Assembly: GCF_000620805.1 (NCBI RefSeq) | Contig: NZ_KK211187.1 | Location: forward strand, 1,908,398-1,972,397 | Direction: 5' to 3' | Length of the DNA: 64,000 nt | From: Exiguobacterium undae DSM 14481 | GTDB taxonomy: Bacteria > Bacillota > Bacilli > Exiguobacteriales > Exiguobacteriaceae | Shown here: positions 1 through 7,741 of the stretch, one piece after another | Layout of the letters: each line of letters starts with the position of its first letter | Numbering within the stretch: the stretch's first letter is position 1 | Made by a program: the position numbers and the translations under genes | Notes under the pieces: generated by a model | The model's database searches: none | What the model was told of the DNA's origin: nothing | The model's input: only the letters and a program-made list of their open reading frames with translations

Positions 1-704
1 ACCCGCATCGTCAACTCCGCGTCCTCTGCTAATGCGTAAGGATCATATCCCCCCAGTTCTTCAATCACGCTGCGCTTCAACAACATATTGGTTCCAGCCA
101 ACGAACCTGTCTTAAAGGCCCGCCAGCGCCCGCTCTGCATGATGAGTTGGAACACTTGGAATTCAATTGCAATCATCCGCGTCAACGTATTCGTTTCGGC
201 ATTAATCGTTTTGACGACGCCTACCGCTCCACATGCGTTTTTTGTAGTGACCGCTTGTTCAACGAGTTTCGTCACCGCATCCGGTTTCGGCTGATTGTCG
301 GCATCATAGATCAAAAAATACTCCGAATCCGTAATGGTTAATCCGTAGTTCAAGACACGGGATTTGCCAATCGGCTCACCTTTCGGCACTTGAATGTAAT
401 GAATCCGGCTGAACAATGTCGTAAATTCACGGGCAATCTGTTTCGTATCATCCTGCGATTGATCGTCCAACAAAAAGACGTCCAGTTGACCCGGGTATTC
501 GATTGCCATCATCGCCTCTAACGTCTGTTGCATGACGACACCTTCATTGTGTGCCGGAATCAGAATGGCGACGGACGGATAGGTTTCAAGCTCCGGTCGC
601 TTTTGCTTCGCATAACGATCGATGATTCCTGCAATCGTCAAGAACGAGTAATAAAGTAACATCAGCCAAAAGATTGCCATGATTCCGTTCAAGATGAGGT
701 TCAT
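1..704 (-). CDS. Family 2 glycosyltransferase (N-terminal part; runs off the left edge)
   Basis: Membrane-associated processive-type glycosyltransferase of the BcsA/IcaA kind, probably polymerising an exopolysaccharide. The visible 234 residues begin with a membrane segment (about residues 5-28), followed by a GT2 fold: IPAHNE near 50, LLDDQSQDDT near 80, the DxD-like YDADNQ near 137 and the catalytic-base region ALAEDAE near 228. The QxxRW motif and later membrane helices would lie beyond the edge. The ATG at 704 overlaps the stop of the preceding gene by 4 bases (ATGA), so the two are translationally coupled. Family assignment is firm; the sugar made is not known. Confidence 0.85.
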   Translation of the reverse strand, partial: MNLILNGIMAIFWLMLLYYSFLTIAGIIDRYAKQKRPELETYPSVAILIPAHNEGVVMQQTLEAMMAIEYPGQLDVFLLDDQSQDDTKQIAREFTTLFSRIHYIQVPKGEPIGKSRVLNYGLTITDSEYFLIYDADNQPKPDAVTKLVEQAVTTKNACGAVGVVKTINAETNTLTRMIAIEFQVFQLIMQSGRWRAFKTGSLAGTNMLLKRSVIEELGGYDPYALAEDAELTMR

Positions 705-1474
705 CGCACGACCTCCTCATCCTGATGACGGACCGTGGCTTCGACTGACTGTTTGACCGGTAACACTTCAATATCAAAGGGGTAATGAATCGATGTCATC
801 TGAGCACGCACTTCGCCTAAAAAGCGTTCACATGCAATGTTCGCTCCCGCCGTATCCGTATTTTGGAGGAAAATCAGGAATTCAAATTTGTTCCGTTGCG
901 ACATGACGTCATAATGCGCCCGGAAGACACGAAGACCGGCAACCGTCAAAAGTTGCATGATACTTTTTTTATTGAGTACCGCCGGTTTTAACCGTAAATG
1001 AATCAAGTAATTGGTTTCATTACGCCGTTTGGCACCGGCCATCAAAAAGTCCGTCCGGTCCAAAAATTCGCTGTAACTTAATAACTGAGGTGTTTCAGAA
1101 TACCCTTCCAACGTCCGGACACGTTCTGTTAAATACTGATTTTCTTCGAAAACGGACCGCAGATGCCGCAACAGCAACCAATATAAGAAAATCAGCAATG
1201 AAGCAAGCAAATGTTGCTCGATGTACAGAAGCTGAGCCTCATTCGAAGCGTCGGTGTACCAGGACAAGATGAGATAAAAAAATCCAAGTCCGAGTGTATA
1301 GGCAATCAGAAGTAAAAAGTTTTTCCGTCCGTTTAAAAACGTCATGACCAATAATAATGGAAGGAGGATAAACACGGATGGTGTGGGTGCCGATCGCTCC
1401 AATAAGAAAAGACCATATCCTGCGGCACCAAAAAGCACCAGCAATAAGAATAAAGAACCGTTATAACGCCTCAT
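701..1474 (-). CDS. Membrane protein with degenerate GGDEF domain (YdaK-like c-di-GMP receptor candidate)
   Basis: 257 residues. Four hydrophobic helices occupy about residues 5-115, followed by a short charged coil and a C-terminal domain (about 130-245) that follows the GGDEF fold pattern. Where active diguanylate cyclases have YGGDEFLI, this protein reads QRNKFEFLIFL, so Glu-Phe-Leu-Ile is kept but the two glycines and the first acidic residue are lost; it should not make c-di-GMP. Bacillus subtilis YdaK (four helices plus degenerate GGDEF, about 280 residues) is a c-di-GMP receptor encoded with the ydaM glycosyltransferase, and here the next gene is a glycosyltransferase overlapping by 4 bases. 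Receptor function is inference. Start has GGGGGAG 4 bases upstream. Confidence 0.7.
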   Translation of the reverse strand: MRRYNGSLFLLLVLFGAAGYGLFLLERSAPTPSVFILLPLLLVMTFLNGRKNFLLLIAYTLGLGFFYLILSWYTDASNEAQLLYIEQHLLASLLIFLYWLLLRHLRSVFEENQYLTERVRTLEGYSETPQLLSYSEFLDRTDFLMAGAKRRNETNYLIHLRLKPAVLNKKSIMQLLTVAGLRVFRAHYDVMSQRNKFEFLIFLQNTDTAGANIACERFLGEVRAQMTSIHYPFDIEVLPVKQSVEATVRHQDEEVVR

Positions 1475-1589
1475 TCTACTCCCCCATTCGTTTCTGTAGA
1501 TTCCTATTATTTTATAGTTCCCAGATTCGAATGTCCATTAACTGACTTCTTTAAACTTTATTGGAAAAAATAGTGCATGAATTATCCAT
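1475..1589 (-). promoter_or_regulatory. Intergenic leader of the YdaK-like/glycosyltransferase operon
   Basis: Holds a TATAAA -10 candidate (complement of 1511-1516) without a clear -35. Further upstream on the minus strand is GTTTAA, then 14 bases, then GGACAT, a weak partial match to a SigB promoter. Neither is convincing alone. Confidence 0.25.
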
Positions 1590-2357
1590 TCATTTTTTAA
1601 GGGCACCTCTGGCATTAAGCGCCGCAAACACGACCATCGCAAGACTGAGAACGGCCGCGACAAGCACCCCTTGCGTATAGACACTCCAGTCAATCGTCTC
1701 ACGCAACAAAACGGCCCGCATGCCTTCCATGATGTACGTCGTCGGATTGAGTGTCGCTGCGATTTTTAACCATTCCGCCTCGATCAACTCTTTCGGGACG
1801 AACGTCGTCGACAAGAAAATCAGCGGGAAAAACAGCAATGTACCGGCTTGCGCTGCTTGGGCATTCCGGGTTTTCAGGGCTACCCCGACCGAATAACCGG
1901 CAAAGGCGAGACCAAAACCAAGTGCGAGGACAATCGTCAGGAAAAATCCGGCACTGCCGGCTGGAATCGACAGCCCGAGTAAAAAGCCCATGCCGAAGAT
2001 CAGCAACGTCTGGACAAACAGTTGCAACATCCCGGCAAGCATCGGTCCGAGGACGATGGCTGTCCGGGAAACCGGTGTCAACAGCAACCGCGCAAAATAG
2101 CCGCTTTCGATATCTTTGACGAGCGCCTGCCCGGCTCCACCGGCTCCTCCAACTGCACCCGAGACGATTGATACCGGCAAGATGAAGTTCAAGTAATCGA
2201 CGCCACCGAACTGGGGCAGACTCGAGATGCCCGACAACCCGCTTGTATAAACAAGCAGGAAGAAAACGCTGATGATTAAATTCGGGATGAATGAGAACGG
2301 ATTTCGTAACGTTACCAGTAAACTGCGTTTGGTCAAAATCAAAGTTTCCCGCCACAT
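1590..2357 (-). CDS. ABC-2 type transporter permease (DrrB-like)
   Basis: 255 residues with about six membrane helices and the ABC-2 family look of drug or lipid exporters (DrrB/NodJ type): a long N-terminal cytoplasmic/first helix (LRNPFSFIPNLIISVFFLLV) and the loop GGAGQALVKDIESGYFARLL, which corresponds to the conserved region following the second helix. It starts one base after the ATPase stop (RBS GGAGG inside the ATPase end), so the two form one exporter, probably a homodimeric permease with an ATPase dimer. Substrate cannot be read from the sequence. Confidence 0.85.
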   Translation of the reverse strand: MWRETLILTKRSLLVTLRNPFSFIPNLIISVFFLLVYTSGLSGISSLPQFGGVDYLNFILPVSIVSGAVGGAGGAGQALVKDIESGYFARLLLTPVSRTAIVLGPMLAGMLQLFVQTLLIFGMGFLLGLSIPAGSAGFFLTIVLALGFGLAFAGYSVGVALKTRNAQAAQAGTLLFFPLIFLSTTFVPKELIEAEWLKIAATLNPTTYIMEGMRAVLLRETIDWSVYTQGVLVAAVLSLAMVVFAALNARGALKK

Positions 2358-2358
2358 G

Positions 2359-3282
2359 TCACTTGTCCTCCTTGTACGCTTGACCGGTCAACTGAATAAA
2401 GACATCATCGAGTGACGGTTGTTTGACGACAAGCGAGCGTGCTGTCAGATGATGGTCGTCCAAATAGCGGACGACTTGTTTGAGCGTCTCTGTTCCCGCT
2501 GACGGCAGAAGAACGATTTCTTTTTCGATCCGTCCTGAAAACGCCGCTCGAAACGCTTCGCTGGCGGATTGGTCTTCGAGGACAACCTCAATCCGTTCGG
2601 CTCCGTTCATCGCTTTCAGTTCTGCCGCTGTTCCTTCGGCAATCAACTTGCCGTCATTGATGATCGCGATCCGGTCAGCCAGCTGATCCGCTTCTTCCAA
2701 GTACTGTGTCGTCAAAAAAATCGTCGTCCCGTATTCTTCGTTTAAACGGCGGACTTCTGTCCAAATCTGTAACCGGCTTGCCGGATCAAGACCGGTCGTC
2801 GGTTCATCCAAAAACAGGACGGTCGGTTGGTGAACAAGCGTCAGTGCCAAGTCAAGCCGCCGCTTCATCCCGCCGGAATACGTCCCGGACCGGCGTTTGC
2901 CGTCTGCTGCTAAACCAACAAGCTCCAATAATTCATGCGCTCGTTCGACTGCTTTCTCTTGAGAGAAACCAAACAACTTTCCTTGCAGTACCAGCAACTC
3001 CTGCCCCGTCAAATCATTATCGATGCCCGTTTCCTGCAGGGCGACCCCGATTTGAAGCCGGACGTTTTTTTGATCGCGTTCGATATCGTATTGATTAATC
3101 GTCGCGTGACCGGACGAGACGGCAATCAATGTCGTCAGCATTTGAACCGTCGTCGACTTCCCGGCTCCGTTCGGTCCCAGAAACGCAAAAATCTCCCCTT
3201 TTTTCACGTGAAACGAAATCTGGTCGACTACCTTTTTCCCGTTGTACTCCTTCGTCAACTGCTCTACTTCAATCACGGTCAT
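2359..3282 (-). CDS. ABC transporter ATP-binding protein (DrrA-like)
   Basis: 307 residues. Walker A GPNGAGKST at about 36-44, Q-loop near 83, signature YSGGMKRRLDLAL near 138, Walker B VLFLDEPTTGLDP near 157, H-loop replaced by Gln (FLTTQYLEE), which is characteristic of the DrrA subgroup of daunorubicin-type exporters. A C-terminal regulatory extension (about 220-305) ending in the PSLDDVFIQLTG motif is also typical of that group. First gene of a two-gene operon with the permease. Start ATG has GAAAGGACGG just upstream. A degenerate copy of this start region is found near 14961. Confidence 0.88.
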   Translation of the reverse strand: MTVIEVEQLTKEYNGKKVVDQISFHVKKGEIFAFLGPNGAGKSTTVQMLTTLIAVSSGHATINQYDIERDQKNVRLQIGVALQETGIDNDLTGQELLVLQGKLFGFSQEKAVERAHELLELVGLAADGKRRSGTYSGGMKRRLDLALTLVHQPTVLFLDEPTTGLDPASRLQIWTEVRRLNEEYGTTIFLTTQYLEEADQLADRIAIINDGKLIAEGTAAELKAMNGAERIEVVLEDQSASEAFRAAFSGRIEKEIVLLPSAGTETLKQVVRYLDDHHLTARSLVVKQPSLDDVFIQLTGQAYKEDK

Positions 3283-3444
3283 CCGTCCTTTCGGCTATAG
3301 AGTTTGCTGAACGTATTTTTCTTCTATCTTTTCCCGCTTTGAGGTTAGGATATGCGAACAATCCAAAAGGAGCTGACACAATGGTTGGTCTCTAGTTCTG
3401 TCGAAACTGCCATACTTTTTTACTACCGTGTTTAAAGCGTATAT

Positions 3445-3482
3445 AAAAAAGACGAGAGCGATTTTAATTCGCCCCCGCCTGT
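3445..3482 (-). terminator. Intrinsic terminator of the sugar ABC operon
   Basis: On the minus strand an 11-bp GC-rich stem (with G-T pairs) and 7-base loop is followed by CTTTTTTAT. It lies about 40 bases after the stop of the last permease gene. Confidence 0.75.
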
Positions 3483-3520
3483 CATTTGATTAACAACTCC
3501 CTGCTGTTTAAGTGCACCAA

Positions 3521-4414
3521 TTATTTCATTCCTGAAATATTGTATCCTTCAATGATGTATTTTTGGAAGATCATGAAGATGATAATGATCGGTACGACCA
3601 TGAATGTTGCTCCGGCCATTTGCAGTCCATAGTTCCCACCATGCTGTCCTTGTAACAACGCAAGACCAACTGACAATGTGTACAACGATTCATCATTCGC
3701 GATGATAAGCGGCCAAAGGAAACTGTTCCAAGCACCAATGAATGTCAAAATACCTTGAACAGCCAAGATTGGTTTCGACATCGGTAAAATGATTGAGAAG
3801 AAAATCCGAAATTCACTGGCTCCGTCGAGGCGGGATGCCTCCAAAAGTTCATCCGGTATCGTCGTCATGAACTGCCGGAACAAAAATACTCCGAACGCGC
3901 CGACTAATCCCGGCAAGACGATTCCGGTCATCGTATTCGTCAATCCCATCTGGTTTAACATCAAATAGACCGGAATCATCGTCACTTGTCCCGGAATCAT
4001 CATTGTCGCCAGAACACCGATAAACAGGACTTTGCTGCCTTTAAACGTAAATTTAGCAAATGCATAGCCGGCCATCGCAGTCAGCAATAAACCAAAAAAC
4101 GACGCAACAACAATCAGGATTGTATTTTTTAAATAGGTCAGGAAGTTTAAATTTACAAACAGGTTCACGTAATGTTCAAACGTGATTTGATCTGGCCAGA
4201 TCGTCAAGGGGAGAGCTAAAATTTCAGCATCTGTCTTGACTGAAGAGATGACCATCCAGAAAAACGGTAACATGAAACATAGACCAAGTAAGGTTAACAC
4301 CAGTCCCAGTAACCATTGCGGACGATTACGTTTTTTTCCTATCCTTACTTTCGGAATCGGAGAAAATCGTTCCGGTTTTACGTTAACCGCAACCGGTTTT
4401 TCTTTTGGAATCAT
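3521..4414 (-). CDS. Sugar ABC transporter permease (MalG-type, CUT1 family)
   Basis: 297 residues, six predicted membrane helices after a basic cytoplasmic N-terminus (RIGKKRNRPQ). The EAA loop contacted by the ATPase is visible as EASRLDGASEFRIFFSIILP (about residues 194-213). Pairs with the MalF-type gene 12 bases upstream and the solute-binding protein before it. Last gene of the transport operon; no ATPase is encoded here, as is usual for CUT1 systems that share an MsmX-like ATPase. By context it imports the oligosaccharide processed by the GH94/GH3 enzymes, probably beta-1,2-glucooligosaccharides. Confidence 0.88.
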   Translation of the reverse strand: MIPKEKPVAVNVKPERFSPIPKVRIGKKRNRPQWLLGLVLTLLGLCFMLPFFWMVISSVKTDAEILALPLTIWPDQITFEHYVNLFVNLNFLTYLKNTILIVVASFFGLLLTAMAGYAFAKFTFKGSKVLFIGVLATMMIPGQVTMIPVYLMLNQMGLTNTMTGIVLPGLVGAFGVFLFRQFMTTIPDELLEASRLDGASEFRIFFSIILPMSKPILAVQGILTFIGAWNSFLWPLIIANDESLYTLSVGLALLQGQHGGNYGLQMAGATFMVVPIIIIFMIFQKYIIEGYNISGMK

Positions 4415-4426
4415 GACGGTCCCTCC

Positions 4427-5314
4427 TTAATATGGATTCTCATTCTTTTGCACTCTAAATTGAATCAACGTCACAGTAATGATCAGAACGAACAGCACCA
4501 CAGACCCGGCCGCTGCGTATCCAAAATTACTCAGCTGGAACCCGTTCTGATAAATGAACAGTGCAAGGGAAGTCGTCGAATTTAAGGGACCACCTTCCGT
4601 CATGATGAACGGTTCTTCAAAAAATTGAATCCAGCCAATCAAGGTCGTGACGGTTACGAAGAAGATCGCATACCGAAGCAACGGAATCGTGATTTTAAAC
4701 ATCTGTTGAAATGTATTTGCCCCGTCCAATGCTGCAGCTTCATAATAAGTACGCGGAATCCCTTGCAGAGCAGCCAAGAAGATGATCATGTTGATCCCAA
4801 CCGCACGCCAAAGTGCAAGCAAGATCAATGATAACTTCGCGACGAACGGATCCTGAAGCCAAGGAACATCCGGCAAACCGACCGTGTTCAGAATAAAGTT
4901 AAACAACCCATACTGGGGATTAAATAAAAAGCCCCATACGACGGCGACAGCAACGACATTCGTAATTGAAGGCATATAGAAAACCACCCGGAACCATTCA
5001 AAGACCTTTCCTCTACCAAAGTTGATTGCGATCGCAATTGATAAGGACAAGGCAATCACAAGCGGTACACCGATCACAACGTAGACGACTGTATTTGATA
5101 AGGCTTGAAGGAATACTTCATCTTTGAAAATTTCCAGATAGTTCGTCATTCCAATCCAATCAACATTAGCGAAATTGGCGATACCCGCTAAATCCATATT
5201 CGTAAAACTCATGACAAAGGCGACGAACAACGGCGTAATCGAAAATAAAAGTAATAATAAAACCGTCGGAGCGATTAGTAGATAGGGCGCGCGATCGTTC
5301 AGCAAACGTCTCAT
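4427..5314 (-). CDS. Sugar ABC transporter permease (MalF-type, CUT1 family)
   Basis: 295 residues with six membrane helices and the EAA motif region EAAALDGANTFQQMFKITIP (about 195-214). The start chosen is the ATG at 5314 (MRRLLNDRAP), which has AAAGGAG eight bases upstream; an upstream in-frame start at 5338 lacks an RBS and falls in the intercistronic hairpin. It forms the heterodimeric membrane channel with the MalG-type protein. Substrate inferred from neighbours. Confidence 0.88.
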   Translation of the reverse strand: MRRLLNDRAPYLLIAPTVLLLLLFSITPLFVAFVMSFTNMDLAGIANFANVDWIGMTNYLEIFKDEVFLQALSNTVVYVVIGVPLVIALSLSIAIAINFGRGKVFEWFRVVFYMPSITNVVAVAVVWGFLFNPQYGLFNFILNTVGLPDVPWLQDPFVAKLSLILLALWRAVGINMIIFLAALQGIPRTYYEAAALDGANTFQQMFKITIPLLRYAIFFVTVTTLIGWIQFFEEPFIMTEGGPLNSTTSLALFIYQNGFQLSNFGYAAAGSVVLFVLIITVTLIQFRVQKNENPY

Positions 5315-5331
5315 GAAGTGACTCCTTTCAC

Positions 5332-5363
5332 AAAACAAGAGGGGATAAGCATCCCCTTGTTTT
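5332..5363 (-). promoter_or_regulatory. Intercistronic hairpin between binding-protein and permease genes
   Basis: An almost perfect stem of about 13 bp with a 4-base loop and one 2-base bulge sits between the binding-protein stop and the first permease RBS. Such hairpins commonly protect the upstream mRNA and lower permease expression relative to the binding protein; there is no T-run strong enough for full termination. Confidence 0.6.
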
Positions 5364-5365
5364 GA

Positions 5366-6604
5366 TTACTTGAGGATGGTTTCAGCCTTTTTCTGGAATA
5401 CATTTACCTCGTCTTCGACCTTTGCCTTGCCTCGATACATCTTCTCAAAACTCTGCAGATAGGTTTGTGATACTTTTTCCCACGAACTGATCAACGGCAT
5501 CGGCTGAGCGTTTTCCATTTGTTCGCCAAACGTTTTCAACTTTTCATCATTTTGTAACGTCTCATTTTTCCATGCTTCTTTTGTCGACGGCAATGATTTC
5601 GTCATCTCCATCCACTTCGTTTGTGTTTCAGGTTGACTCATGTAAGAAATAAATTTGGCAGCTTGATCTTTTTTCTTGCTGCTTTCGAAAATACTGAGGT
5701 TGGCGCCGCCTAAAAACGAAATGTTATTTTCTTTGGCAGGTAAAACAGCAGTTCCCCACTGCTTCTCAATACCCGGCATTTGCTCATTGATGATGTTAAT
5801 CATCCATGGTCCGCTGATGAACATCGGAACGTTCGGCTCCTTCGCGCCAAAGGCCTGCACGATGTCCATTCCGAAGTCGATTGGCGCATATCCTTCTTTA
5901 AAGTAGTTTGATAGATAGTCCGCACTCTCCACGAATTCCGGCTGATTGAACAACGGTTTGTTCTCATCCGTCAGCAGTTCAGATCCGTTTTGACGGGCAA
6001 ACATGAAGGACAGCATTTGATCATTCGTATCGAGTGTGATTCCATACATATCGTCACCTTTACGTTCCGATAATTTAGCCGAGACTGCCTCCAGTTCTTC
6101 CCACGTTTTCGGTGCTTCTTTATAACCGGCCTTTTCTAATGTATCTTTCCGATAATAGAGCACACGTGTATCGGTATACCATGGTGTTCCATAGACGCTA
6201 CCTTTCAAGTTGACTGTATCGAACGAGCCTTTGTAGAATTTATCTTCCGCAAGTTCCGGATATTTTTTGACGTAGTCCTTCATATCCGCCAGTGCACCCG
6301 CTTCAACAAATTCTGGCATCCATGACGTTCCCATCTGGACGACATCCGGTCCGTTTTTAGAGGCGACCGCTGTCAGTAACTTATCATGTGCTGTATCCCA
6401 AGGAATAGCTTGAACTTTGACCGTAACCCCTTTGTTTGCCTGTTCATACTCTTTGACCAATTTAGGCAATGCTTTTCCTTCTTCCCCCATTGCCCAGACA
6501 GTCAATGTTTTTTCATCTTCTTCAGATCCCGATGAACACCCTGCCAACATACCTGATAATGCCAACGTACTGACAGCTACAGCGATTCCCACTTTTTTCA
6601 TCAT
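5366..6604 (-). CDS. Sugar-binding lipoprotein of ABC transporter (CUT1, family 1)
   Basis: 412 residues. Signal peptide MMKKVGIAVAVSTLALSG with lipobox LAGC puts the lipidated Cys at 23, so it is anchored outside the membrane. The rest follows family 1 sugar-binding proteins (AIPWDTAHDKLLTAVASKNGPDVVQMGTSW compressed around residues 65-95; GVYGTPWYTD region near 150). I start at 6604 because GGGAGGAAACAA lies directly upstream; the upstream ATG at 6625 would overlap the operator. Listeria Lin1841, next to GH94 and GH3 genes, binds beta-1,2-glucooligosaccharides; this gene has the same neighbours. Regulated by the palindrome at 6624-6649 and a cre-like site. Confidence 0.85.
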   Translation of the reverse strand: MMKKVGIAVAVSTLALSGMLAGCSSGSEEDEKTLTVWAMGEEGKALPKLVKEYEQANKGVTVKVQAIPWDTAHDKLLTAVASKNGPDVVQMGTSWMPEFVEAGALADMKDYVKKYPELAEDKFYKGSFDTVNLKGSVYGTPWYTDTRVLYYRKDTLEKAGYKEAPKTWEELEAVSAKLSERKGDDMYGITLDTNDQMLSFMFARQNGSELLTDENKPLFNQPEFVESADYLSNYFKEGYAPIDFGMDIVQAFGAKEPNVPMFISGPWMINIINEQMPGIEKQWGTAVLPAKENNISFLGGANLSIFESSKKKDQAAKFISYMSQPETQTKWMEMTKSLPSTKEAWKNETLQNDEKLKTFGEQMENAQPMPLISSWEKVSQTYLQSFEKMYRGKAKVEDEVNVFQKKAETILK

Positions 6605-6623
6605 TTGTTTCCTCCCTTTCTTC

Positions 6624-6649
6624 ATTTAATCGAAACGTTTCGATTAAAT
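6624..6649. promoter_or_regulatory. LacI-family operator, 26-bp perfect palindrome
   Basis: Perfect inverted repeat centred on the CG at 6636/6637 with core cgaaacgtttcg. The same core recurs twice before the GH3 gene (14732-14741, 14793-14806), which points to the LacI-type protein encoded at 6759-7724. It lies 20 bases before the binding-protein start, so repressor binding would block transcription there. Confidence 0.75.
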
Positions 6650-6728
6650 ATCAAAAAAATAATGTTTATACAAATGTCTTTCTGCAAAAAAACAGGTTAA
6701 ACGTTTCTATAAACATTATAATCATTAA

Positions 6729-6742
6729 TGTATACGCTTACA
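6729..6742. promoter_or_regulatory. cre-like (CcpA) site upstream of the sugar transporter
   Basis: tgtatacgcttaca matches the cre consensus TGWAANCGNTNWCA at all but one position. It is about 125 bases upstream of the binding-protein start and just after the stop of the LacI-type gene, suggesting carbon catabolite control. Confidence 0.6.
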
Positions 6743-6758
6743 ATAGGTAATTAAAATT

Positions 6759-7724
6759 TTATTTTCTTTGACAAACAGATTCAGCCACAATGAATTTTGA
6801 GTCGATTTTTTCGATGCCGTTTTCTTTTGCATCGATCAGTCGCATGAGTGAATGAGCTGCTTTTTGTCCCCACTCCAATTTAGAATAACTGACACTCGCG
6901 ATTTTCGGGTGTGTATAGTTCGTAATCTCCAGTTTGTCGAATCCTGCCAATGAAACATCCTGCCCGATACGAAATGACGTGTTTTGTAGTACATCATATA
7001 CACCAAGCGCCATGTCATCATTGAGACAGACGATGGCATCGCCATCTTTCAAGTCTTCCAACAAATCACTTGTCGCCCGAATGCCCGAACGTTTAGTGAA
7101 GTTGCCGTCCCATTCCATGACGGTGATTCCAGCCTGTAATGCACGGGTCATGACGATTTCACGCCGCTCGATTGCATCATGGTTTCCGACGGGACCGTTC
7201 AACAAATGAATGTGATTTGGTCGTGTCGCTACGATTGCTTCCATCTCCTGCTCCATTCCCATCGCATTATTCAAGAGAACGCAACTGATATTCGGATGGA
7301 TGATTTCCCGATCAAGTAATGTCAGCGGGTGCCCTCGGTCGGCAAAACTCATAATTTGTTCTTCCGTGAAACGATGTCCTAAAATAATCCCTCCATCCAC
7401 AATCCGCTCCGTCATGAGTCGATGGGATTCCGGACCATTGCAGACGATTAGTTCGTAACCTGTGTTTGATAATTCCAAGTTGATTCCTTTTAACAATTCT
7501 CCATAAAATGATCCCGAGTAATCCCCTAGAAATGCACCGATGATATGTGTTTTCCGCGTCTTGAGCGTCCTTGCCGCTGCGTTCGGAATATAGTTAAGCT
7601 CATTGGCGATTTGAACGATTCGTTGTCTCGTCTTCTCCGTTACTTTCGTACTGCCATTAAGTGCGTATGAAACAGTTGAAATTGAGACCCCTGCCGCCTT
7701 GGCGATATCTTTTATCCCTGTCAT
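6759..7724 (-). CDS. LacI-family transcriptional regulator
   Basis: 321 residues. N-terminal LacI helix-turn-helix TGIKDIAKAAGVSISTVSYA with hinge YIPNAAARTLKTRKT, then a periplasmic-binding-like effector domain (about 60-320). Start at 7724 has GGAAG eight bases upstream; the ATG two codons earlier (7730) is too close to the RBS. It lies between the GH13 gene (17-base gap) and the binding-protein gene, same strand. The palindrome with core cgaaacgtttcg at both operon promoters is its likely operator. Effector is probably a sugar released by the locus. Confidence 0.85.
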   Translation of the reverse strand: MTGIKDIAKAAGVSISTVSYALNGSTKVTEKTRQRIVQIANELNYIPNAAARTLKTRKTHIIGAFLGDYSGSFYGELLKGINLELSNTGYELIVCNGPESHRLMTERIVDGGIILGHRFTEEQIMSFADRGHPLTLLDREIIHPNISCVLLNNAMGMEQEMEAIVATRPNHIHLLNGPVGNHDAIERREIVMTRALQAGITVMEWDGNFTKRSGIRATSDLLEDLKDGDAIVCLNDDMALGVYDVLQNTSFRIGQDVSLAGFDKLEITNYTHPKIASVSYSKLEWGQKAAHSLMRLIDAKENGIEKIDSKFIVAESVCQRK

Positions 7725-7741
7725 TTTCATCACTTCCTTCT

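Noticed and set aside
6714-6730. PerR-like ttataatcattaatg
   Set aside because: Only 12 of 15 positions match and the neighbours have no peroxide-related function.
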